Position numbers and translations under genes: made by a program
Shown here: one piece after another, positions 7,160 to 15,545 of the stretch
How the letters are laid out: each line of letters starts with the position of its first letter
Position numbering within the stretch: position 1 is the first letter of the stretch
Notes under the pieces: generated by a model
Seen by the model: the letters and a program-made list of their open reading frames with translations, nothing else
Databases searched by the model: none
What the model was told of the DNA's origin: nothing
DNA from: Fomitopsis serialis
Lineage: Eukaryota; Basidiomycota; Agaricomycetes; Polyporales; Fomitopsidaceae
Length of the DNA: 15,545 nt
Direction: 5' to 3'
Assembly: GCF_022376445.1 (NCBI RefSeq)
Contig: NW_025955664.1
Location: 1 to 15,545, forward strand

Positions 7160-10100
7160 ATGCCCAACGCGACAAAGAAGTTGAAGGGCTCGCTCAAGAT
7201 GCCGAAGATGGGTGGGTCGTCGTCGCGTCCAAGCAGCGCAGGGTCGTCTCCCACGACGCCAAAGACACCAAAGACGCCTAAGACGCCCGCCGATGAGGGT
7301 ATCGACTTCTTCGAGTCGGCGTTCAAGCAGGGGGAAAAACCGGTCCATGTGTACGAACTGCAGTTGGAACCGGATGGCGGACCTAGCAAAGACCGAGCTG
7401 TTGAGTATCGATCATCTCTTTGGCCGCATAGACAGCATCATTATATGCGCATATAAGGAGCAGCGATGGACAGAAGATACCTGTCTGTGCTGGCTCGTGC
7501 TTGCGTCTGATACCGGAGACGAAGACTGATCTTCAGCGGGGACGCGTGCCCTAGCCGCGAAGGCACTCTGGGTCTCGCTAACACTTAGCATTTGGCACCA
7601 CCCCGGTCTATCCCTTGTGTGATCGCGCTACTTCCAATGAGTATATGCTGACTAGTCACTCAGTATATGCGCCTCCCTCCGGCGATCTCTCCGTATGTCC
7701 TCCGTGTATCACTGGATGCAGGTACCCCCGCCTCGAAGAACGGTGTATTCAAGACCAACTTTCCACTCGATGGTGGCGTCTTCGCCCGCGATCGGTTTGC
7801 CGAGCGAAAGTACGCGTCGCCCTCATCTTGCGCCTTCGTGTGCTCACTTTAGTCTCAGGCTGCCTACCAATTTCTCCAAACATATACATGTCAATCTGCC
7901 AATCTCCCATGCCGGTGCATTTGCATACTGGGTGGAATACGACGGCGAGGAACCGGGTACACGCGTCAAGGGTCGCGAGGGCTACTTCAACATCGACCCC
8001 ATCCTCCGAACCAAGGCGCGGACGCCCATTCTCTCGAAGGGTGGTAGCATCTCCGAGAAAGGCGCTTCTGTACAGTCCGACTATGTGAACTTGCCACTCG
8101 ATGGGCTTTCCATCCTTACGCTCGTCTCGAAATGGATGGGCAACACGAAAGGCTGGCGCGAGTACCTCGCAGAGAGTAGCGCGCGAGGATACAATATGAT
8201 CCACTGGACGCCTCTTCAGGAGCGTGGCGAGAGCAATAGTCCGTACTCGATCCGCAACCAGTTGGTTTACGAGCCGTCGATGTTCGCGGGCGGAAAGAAG
8301 ATCTTGGCTCTGATGGCGGCGTAGCGAAGGTCGAAGAACTGCTCAAGATCGCGAGGGATGAATTTGGGCTGCTTAGCCTTACGGACGTCGTGCTGAACCA
8401 CACGGCAAATGACAGTCCGTGGTTATTAGAACACCCCGAAGCCGGTGAGTCGGCTTCTATGCGCCCATGCTAGCCCTATTGACCAGCTCCCAGGCTATAG
8501 CCCGGCGAACACGCCTCACTTGACCCCGGCACTCGAGCTCGACGACGCTATCATACGTTTCTCCAAGGAGCTGGTCTCCAAGGGCCTCCCGACCACCGTC
8601 GGCTCACAAGATGACATCGATCGACTCATCAGCGGGTTTCAGGACTACATCAAGGACCTGAATATGTGGCAGTACTACGCCCTCGACGTCAAGAGGGAAC
8701 GTGAGGCCGTCCTGACTGCGCTCACAGGTGGAAATGCGGCAGCTTGGGATGGCGCAGACGTGTGCACAAGTCCGTCGCGGAGCTGGCTGAAATCATTCGT
8801 GCATCTGGGAAGGTGCATGGGCTGAAGAAGTTGGAGAAGAAGCTGGGGACGTATGTTGATGGACCGGTTGCAGCTGGTCTGGTGAAGGCGGCGTTCGTGG
8901 ATCTTGGGAACGATGTCAACGCACTCGCGGATGCGTGGATCAGGGTCGTGGACGTGTTGAACGTGCCGCTCTATGAAGAGTGGAAGGAAGACACTAGCGT
9001 CGCGCTGGACAGCATTAAGAACAGGTTGAGGTACACTCGTCTGGATGACCATGGTCCGAAGATGGGTCCTATCACCGAACAGTGAGTGTTGATGTACAGT
9101 TCCTGGATCCCATCTGACAAAACATGCAGATCGCCTCTCGTAGAGACGTACTTCACCCGTCTTCACTTGCGGAAGACGAACACTCCTCTTGATCCCGCCA
9201 AGTACTCCGTCGCTAACAACGGCTGGATCTGGAACGCCGACCCTCTGTCGAACTTCGCGCTTCCGCCGTCTAAGGCGTACTTGCGCCGCGAGGTCATCGT
9301 TTGGGGCGACTGCGTCAAGTTACGGTACGATGACTCGCCCGAGGCGAACCCGTGGCTCTGGGAGCACATGAAGAAGTACGTGACATCGCTCGCGAAGACG
9401 TACTCGGGCTTCCGGATCGACAACTGCCACTCGACGCCGCTGCATGTGGGCGTGTACATGCTCGACGCAGCGCGCGTGGTCAACCCGGACCTGTACGTGT
9501 GCGCGGAGCTGTTCACGGGGAGCGAGGAGACGGATAAGCTGTTTGTGAGTCGTTTGGGGCTGAATAGCTTGGTCCGGGAGGCGGGAAACGCCTGGGACCC
9601 GAAGGAGTTCTCGAGGCTATTGTACAGGCATGGCTTGGGGAAACCACTTGGTGAGTGCCAATCACAACCATCCCAACTGATTTGCTCACTGGCGATTTGC
9701 GATACAGGCTCGATGGACAGCGCTTGCGTGACGAGCAAAGAGGAGCTTCCGCCTCCGACAGGCAAGGGACCGACACGCCCGTGCCTCGTCATCCCGCACA
9801 ACGGCTCAGCTCCGCACGCGCTCTTCTACGACCTCACGCACGACAATGAGACGTACCTTGACAAGCGGTCCGCGGAGGACGCCCTCTCGACGGGTGCGCT
9901 CATCACGTTCTCGTGGTCTGCCATTGGCTCGGTCAAGGGCTTCGACGATTGTACCCGAAACTCCTCAACCTCGTTGGCGAGAACAGGAAGTACGAGGTGA
10001 CGGGAGTCGGAGACAAGAGCGGCATCGCGAAGGCGAAAAGGCTGTTGAACTCGTTGCATACGGAGATGGCGCTTGGAGGCTTCGAGGAAGGGCATGTCCA

Positions 10101-12871
10101 CCAGGAGAATGATGTGAGTATTCCATCTGTCTGTGGGTATATGCGGCTGATCAGGTCTGGGTTTCATAGTACATCGTCATACATCGGGTGCAGCCCTCGA
10201 CTCAGAAGGGGTACCTACTCGTTGTGCATACGGCCTTCTCCAAGGGATCGAAGGATCGTGGTTACAGTGAGTCTATGCGTCGTCTTCGATGCGGAGCTAA
10301 CGATGTGCCCTACTTCAGTCAACCCTATCAAGCTTCGCGGTACCAAGGCTAAGTTCATCTACGGTGCCCACATCGACATCCCCTCATATGAGATCAAGCA
10401 GGATCCGAAGACACTGAAGGGTCTTCCTGGCAAGCTTGTCGATATGCCTGCTGTGGTGGCGTCACAAGGACTGGATGGCGAGGGGCCCTATGGCGAGGTC
10501 ACCGTGCCCGAGTACTTCCCGCCTGGGAGCTTCATGGTCTTTGAGACGCAGCTGCAAGGACTTGACCAGGCCCTAGATCTATTCTGCGCATCAGGCGCGG
10601 AAGAGGCGTTCGCGAACCTCGACCTCGTCGACCTGAATGTCATGCTGCACCGCGCGGATGGCGAAGAGCGGGATGCGACCGGCGGCGATATCGGCACGTA
10701 CGCTATCCCAGGAACGGATGGCCTGGTGTATTGTGGTTTGGAGGGCTGGATGCACCCGTTGCGGCATATCATGCGGTACAACGATCTCGGACATCCTCTC
10801 TGTGCCCATCTGCGCGAAGGAACATGGGCGCTTGAATACGTACATTCGCGATTGTCGAAGTAAGCAGAAGTGATATAAGGCTATCCAGTTTCGGGTACTG
10901 ACAATCATTGCTCTAGGCAAGTTGGAACGTTCCCAAACCTGGAGAAGCCTGCACAATGGTTCAAGGTGCGCGCCGAGCGGATCAAGGAGAGCGTCCCCCC
11001 TTTCCTGCGGCCGAAGTACTTCGCCATTGTCATCTCAGAGGCATACAAGGTCGCACGCAGGATGGCAATTGAGCAGTGCTCCGACTTTGTCTCGACGGGC
11101 CACTCCTTCACGCAAGACCTTGCGCTGTGCTCGATACAAATGCATGGTATGGTCCAGTCTGCTTCGCTCGACCCTGGCAAACCAACTCCCTCCCTGGCGG
11201 CTGGGTTGCCTCACTTCACCGCCGGATGGGCGCGATGCTGGGGTCGCGATGTGTTTATTTCACTCCGTGGACTCTTCTTGACGACGGGCAACTTCTCTGG
11301 TGCGAAGGCGCACATACTGGCCTTTGCGTCGACGCTGAAGCATGGTCTGATTCCTAACTTGCTGGATTCTGTTCGCAACCCACGGTATGCCTCGGTCTAT
11401 ATTTCTGGATGCTGATATATGTCTGATCCACTTATTGCGCAGATACAACTCGCGCGACTCTCCTTGGTGGATGCTTCAGAATATCCAGGACTACGTTAAC
11501 AGCGCCCCGGACGGCCTCGCTATACTATCGGAGTCTGTCAAGCGCCGCTTCCCTAAGGACGATACCTGGGTCCCATGGGATGATGCTAGGGCGTACGCTT
11601 ACTCCAGTACGGTTGCAGAGATTGTCCAGGAGGTTCTTCAGCGTCATGCCGATGGTATATCCTTCCGCGAGTACAACGCGGGTCCCAACTTGGACATGCA
11701 GATGAGCGATCAAGGCTTCAACATCGATATCCGTGTGGACTGGGAGACGGGTATCATCTATGGGGGTAACGAGTACAACTGTGGAACGTGGATGGACAAG
11801 ATGGGCGAGTCCGTCAAGGCGGGTAACAAGGGCAAGCCAGGAACATCTCGTGATGGCGCACCGGTGGAGATCACTGGTTTGCTGAAGAGCACGCTGAGAT
11901 GGCTCGCGCAGCTATCGAGCCAGGGAAAATTCCCGTTCAAGGGAGTCGAAGCTGAGAGTGAGTGACACACTTTTGGTGTAATGGAAAGTATTGATGTGGA
12001 TCGCGCAGTCGATGGGAAGCGGCGGTTGGTCACGTACAAGGAATGGGGCAACCTGTTGCAGACTTCATTCGAGGCCTGTTACTATGTTCCACTGGGTAAG
12101 TTGTATGGAACATGCCTCACGACGTCCTATTGAAGTGCGACCGTACAGATCCTGCCGACGATGCAAAGTACAACGTCAACCCAAGCATCATCAATCGTAG
12201 GGGTATCTACAAGGACGTCTACGGCTCCGGCCCTGGGAGGGAGTGGTCAGACTACCAGTTCCGAGCGAACTTCCCAATCGCAATGACGGTTGCGCCTGAG
12301 CTCTTTGACCCCGAGCATGCTCTGTATGCGCTTAAACTGGCCGATCAGGTCCTGCGGGCACCACTTGGCATGAAGACTCTGGATCCGCATGACATGCAGT
12401 ACAGGCCGTATTACGACAACTCGAACGACAGCGATGACCCCGCTACTGCGAAGGGACGCAACTACCACCAGGTACGCGTCATTCCCGATTGATCTTTGTG
12501 TGACGCTACGGCGACTCACGCTCATCGCAGGGTCCTGAATGGGGTTGGCCGCTTGGATATTTCCTACGCGCATATCTCTACTTCGACATTCAAGCAGGCT
12601 CGGGCAAGACAGTAAGCTACGACGGTTTCTCTATATTCAACTCTTCTGATATGCCTTTCCATAGGATGTTACCGAGACTCTTCACCGGCTTCACCGCTCA
12701 CTCCTTACATCCCGCCGGCATATACAAAACGATCCTTGGGCAGGATTGCCGGAGTTGACGAACAAGGATGGTCAAATCTGCCATGACTCGTGCAACACGC
12801 AGGCGTGGAGCGCGAGTACCCTACTTGACTTCCTGGAAGAGGTGCACAAATTGAGTCAGGCCACGAAGTGA
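7160..12871 (+). CDS. GDB1: Glycogen debranching enzyme (GH13 4-alpha-glucanotransferase + GH133 amylo-alpha-1,6-glucosidase), with three apparent frameshifts
   Basis: Exons are 7160-7399, 7664-7809, 7859-8444, 8494-9081, 9130-9650, 9708-10113, 10170-10266, 10319-10859, 10917-11384, 11443-11957, 12009-12095, 12149-12471, 12531-12611 and 12665-12871. All introns are GT-AG, 48-59 nt except the first (264 nt, weak donor GTTGAG). The product would be about 1,602 residues, close to yeast and human debranching enzymes. The bifunctional cytosolic enzyme moves maltooligosaccharide from a branch stub and then hydrolyses the remaining alpha-1,6 glucose. Transferase residues are present: D618 in FRIDNCHS, E647 in CAELFTGSE and D740 in THDNE. 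Likely glucosidase acid/base residues are D1317 (GTWMDKMGES) and E1564 (PELTN), with CWGRDVFISLRG conserved. One base is missing at each of about 8299 (after FAGGKK), about 8760 (after WDGADV) and 9950 (after GFDD); homology resumes at once in the next frame. The N-terminal ~45 residues are Ser/Thr/Pro-rich, with TPK repeats. The gene is either mutated or carries consensus errors. Confidence 0.93.
7256..7288 (+). repeat. 9-bp coding minisatellite (TPK repeat) in GDB1 exon 1
   Basis: Three near-identical 9-bp units (7256-7264, 7265-7273, 7274-7282) plus a partial fourth encode TPKTPKTPKTP. Each TP followed by K resembles a proline-directed kinase site. The segment lies upstream of the conserved enzyme core. 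Confidence 0.7.
7441..7456. repeat. 16-bp perfect palindrome in the long first intron of GDB1
   Basis: TTATATGCGCATATAA reads identically on both strands. It lies 41 nt inside the 264-nt intron, the only GDB1 intron longer than 60 nt. A second, 10-bp palindrome TGACTAGTCA lies at 7649-7658 next to the 3' splice site. No known function is assigned. Confidence 0.6.
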
Positions 12872-13225
12872 TCGCATGGGCACGGATAATATTCTCCTTA
12901 CACTCTCGCAAACTTGTTGTGTCCTCATTCCCACCTAGCCATAGCTGTCGCATCGCCAATACTGTATCACTCGTACCGCAGTCAGACACGTCGTACTTGA
13001 ATGATACACCATAAGCACGTCGCATACCACGATCATGGCTTTGACTCTCTTAATCAGGAGTAACTTGAATCCTGGTACCACCTCAGCATCACCGATACGC
13101 TCACATCATCGATAATCTCACTGAAACACAGCTTGCCACGACGTTTCAAGTACTGGGAGGAATGAAGACACGACTAATTACCCTAGTAAGTGAATGCGTA
13201 GCATCTCCTCAACGTCGCAAGTAAC
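12872..13225. other. Intergenic region between convergent GDB1 and right secreted-protein gene
   Basis: This 354-bp region lies between the two stop codons and presumably holds both 3' untranslated regions. I see no open frame with protein-like features, no copy of R1/R2 and no RNA gene. Confidence 0.5.
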
Positions 13226-15087
13226 TTATCCAATGCAATGAACATCAAACGTCTCGTCGTCTAATAGTAGACACCGTGGCTCATGGTCATCCAGATGGCC
13301 CCAAGGCCGACCTTGCGGTACATAACAATACTCCTGTATACATACGGGAAGGCGTGAGCAGAGAAGCAGCTAAGCCAAAGAACCGATGACTCACGTTCAC
13401 TTCGCAAGCAGGACGACACTGTATCCACACAGGCCAATCCAACCACTCGGTCAACGCGTCGAACTCGCCGCTCCACTTCTCTAGCAAGCGCGCTGCGACC
13501 TCCGTACTCTTGGCTTCCACGTCGAATGCATCCATCCACGCCCCAGTATACACTCTGCAAATCTCGTGGAGCACCTCCTCCACAGCGTGGAACAGCAAAT
13601 GCTCCTGCTTCGTCAACCTCGACACAGGCAAGCGTTCCGTGAACCGCGCCGCGCATCCGTGCGCGATGTCCACAAACCATTCAGGTGTACCGATGGCGCC
13701 GCGGTGCATGTACGGGACGAGCGAAACAATGAGCTGCTTGCGCACCGCAGCCGCCTGCGCCGACGCGTTCACCACCGGCTGGTGCAGCAGGTGTTGCAGA
13801 TATGGCAGTCTATCCGCGAATCTGTCCTCAATGACGCGCGCGAGGTCCACCCAGTCCACACCGCTCCTTGCCCCGGATTCGCGTGCGACCATCTCAGCAA
13901 CGTCCGCGCGCACGCGGGCGACGTCCTCGCGAGAGGCATTCCCGGCATTGTACTCGTTGCGCGTCAAGGAGCGCCGCGCCTCGACGAGCGAGGTTAAGGA
14001 TGGGTCGAAGAAAGTAATGAGCGTGGAGGGGTCGGGGTGCACGCGCACCTCGCCGGGGAAGTTGTTGTGCCATGTCCCGGCGCGTTTGACTTCCCACCCG
14101 GTGAAGGGAAGTGTGCCTTTCCAGCCAGGAGGCGGGATTAGCGGAGGGCGGCCCGCCAAACTCAGGCCATCGGGTGCTTCTAGACTGTCATCTTGGTGTT
14201 CTGTGCTGCGTAGGCCGTGGAAAGTGGCTTCTGAACTGTCATGCCTAGAGGGGTCGTAGCTAAAGCCACGAGGCTCCATTTCGGGAGGAGCAATGTAGTC
14301 CGGTTGTCCCGGAGGGTGAAGGAAGTTTAGGAAACCGCCAGTGACCGCTGGCACGGCGGAGACGAGCTTCAGACCATCTGAAAAGTTACAATACATGATT
14401 TCGCTGAAAGCGAGTCAGAGAAAACCTTGCAGAAGGTAAGACCGCGCTCACAAGTTGAACTCCATCCTGATGAATCCATCAACCCCATACTGCTTGCCCC
14501 ACGCGCATCCGTGCTGGATCCGCTCTAGCTCCGCCGTCCAGCCCCTAGGCTTGTGCTTGAGCTGGCCGAAGAAGAGCAAGTCCTGCGTATCGACGACGCC
14601 CTCGGCCATGTTTGCGCTGCAACCGTCAAAGTAAAGAAGCGTGAGTTCGCGCGTAGTCGTGAAGGTGAACAGGGTGCCATTCGGGCCTCCGGTGAAGAGG
14701 AGCGAGTGCTCAGGGTCGAAGGCGATCCAATCCCGGGCGGGGAAATCTGTCGTTGGCCGGCCGTGGTAGAGCAGCGTGCCCGGAGGGATGCTTGCACGGA
14801 CGATGGCATGCCCTGTGTAGCGATTCAGTAATCTTTCGTGTTCAGCACAACTTATGACTAGTACTTTGCAACATACCTCGCGGGTGTTTTGAGTTTGCCT
14901 TCATCTGCATTAGACCAGCTAAGGACTGGAAGATGAGGCTGCCTGTCGCATCCCCGTTCGGCCGCTCGTCCCATGGTCGGGATAACCATGATTGGTTCAC
15001 GCTAGCGGGTACTCTGAGAAACTGCTGCTGAGAGGCATCGACTATCACTGCGAGACTCAGGATGGTAAACCTCGTCGCCCAGCGCAT
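13226..15087 (-). CDS. Secreted protein of unknown function, basidiomycete family (right paralog, 562 aa, 4 exons)
   Basis: Minus-strand exons are 15087-14877, 14812-14452, 14403-13395 and 13333-13226. Introns of 64, 48 and 61 nt are all GT-AG and sit at the same positions and phases as in the left copy; the frame closes at TAA (13228-13226). The signal peptide is MRWATRFTILSLAVIVDA, with cleavage likely after VDA. The same motifs recur (GTLLYHGR, YFDG, DTQDLLFFGEL, EIMYCNFSDG, WPVWIQC). The Cys-containing C-terminal tail is kept, but the last residues differ: a one-base length difference near the end replaces the left copy's stop and extends the tail to DVHCIG. From the GWKGTLPF segment to the last intron the proteins differ at only a few percent of positions, whereas residues around 205-290 differ much more. 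Nothing suggests inactivation. Function is not recognised. Confidence 0.88.
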
Positions 15088-15528
15088 CCTCGGGAGAACT
15101 TGAATTGAAGTAATAAAAACAGAGCGTACTAGAGCACGATACCTTCACGGATAAGTCGCAATGTACTGCGGGGCTGCTACAGTGCTAGCGAGGCAGGTTG
15201 GGCCGATAAGTGGGCGCCTTCATGGGCACTGACAGATTGCGGTCACCATTACAGCTGCTTCCATTGCCAAAACGAGAGGCCTCTCACCAAAATCGTGCAC
15301 ACGGGCGGAGAGCGGCGGATCTTGCCTTCGAGGTGACTTCTGCCGTTCGACCTCAGCCACCCGCCGTAGTATAGCTCGCCCTCGACGCTGCCAGTTATGC
15401 ATATGGTCCAATCTTGGTGGGAATACTGGCAAGACCGACACATTCCGAGTCCGCCTGAGTCACAGTGGACTTGTTCATCGTAGAGCCTCCCATTTTGGGA
15501 ACAGCTGTAAAGGTCCGAATGGAGATGC
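13237..15528 (-). repeat. Right arm of the inverted segmental duplication
   Basis: The reverse complement is homologous to 1776-3868. The match ends at AATGAACATC (13237) next to the stop codon and reappears at 15504-15528 after a right-copy-specific stretch of about 210-240 nt (roughly 15265-15503). The arms point toward each other across about 9.4 kb. Confidence 0.83.
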
Positions 15529-15545
15529 AGCAGCAAATTTCAACT
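15088..15545 (-). promoter_or_regulatory. Upstream region of the right secreted-protein gene, with a copy-specific insert
   Basis: The first ~170 bp upstream of the ATG align with the left promoter. About 15265-15503 has no counterpart in the left copy. It contains overlapping open frames of 73 and 95 codons on the minus strand, but neither has a recognisable domain. The last ~40 bp regain homology to 1776-1800. No separate gene is supported. Confidence 0.45.
15194..15210 (-). promoter_or_regulatory. Conserved 17-bp promoter block with GATA-factor site (right copy)
   Basis: On the minus strand this reads CTTATCGGCCCAACCTG, identical to 1874-1890, and lies 107-123 bp upstream of the ATG. The left copy sits at almost the same distance. 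The GATAAG core is on the plus strand. Confidence 0.45.

Noticed and set aside
15220..15536. Two overlapping minus-strand frames (73 and 95 codons) as a new gene
   Set aside because: No domain or convincing start was seen, and they lie in the promoter-side segment missing from the left arm.

Overview
The window looks like nuclear DNA of a filamentous basidiomycete (Agaricomycetes, possibly a polypore). Genes are moderately GC-rich and interrupted by many short GT-AG introns, mostly 48-70 nt. The gene content is fungal: a SAGA Sgf73/SCA7 subunit, a Gdb1-type glycogen debranching enzyme, a GFA/CENP-V-like enzyme, and a secreted protein of a type I associate with mushroom-forming fungi. No RNA gene, CRISPR array or intact transposon was seen.

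Layout. Positions 1-1430 (minus) hold a decayed glycoside hydrolase gene of GH30 type that runs off the left edge. A ~200-bp interspersed repeat (R1, 1431-1636) abuts the relic, and a second copy in the same orientation (R2, 3937-4117) lies beyond the next gene. Between them, at 1989-3860 (+), is a four-exon gene for a 562-residue secreted protein of unknown function. A near-identical paralog, also 562 residues with the same exon plan, lies in opposite orientation at 13226-15087 (-). The two copies form inverted arms (about 1776-3868 and 13237-15528) that enclose three single-copy housekeeping-type genes. These are a GFA-domain gene (4592-5049, -), SGF73 (5529-6703, -) and GDB1 (7160-12871, +, 14 exons). 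SGF73 and GDB1 diverge from a shared 456-bp promoter that carries a perfect TGACGTCA site.

How the genes relate. GDB1 debranches glycogen, SGF73 anchors the SAGA deubiquitinase module, and the GFA protein is a small zinc-dependent thiol/aldehyde-type enzyme; I see no pathway joining them. The notable features are architectural. They are the inverted paralogs with a shared GATA-containing promoter block, the repeat-flanked left copy, the GH30 relic whose acid/base glutamate codon now reads lysine, and three separate one-base frame losses in the first half of an otherwise intact GDB1.
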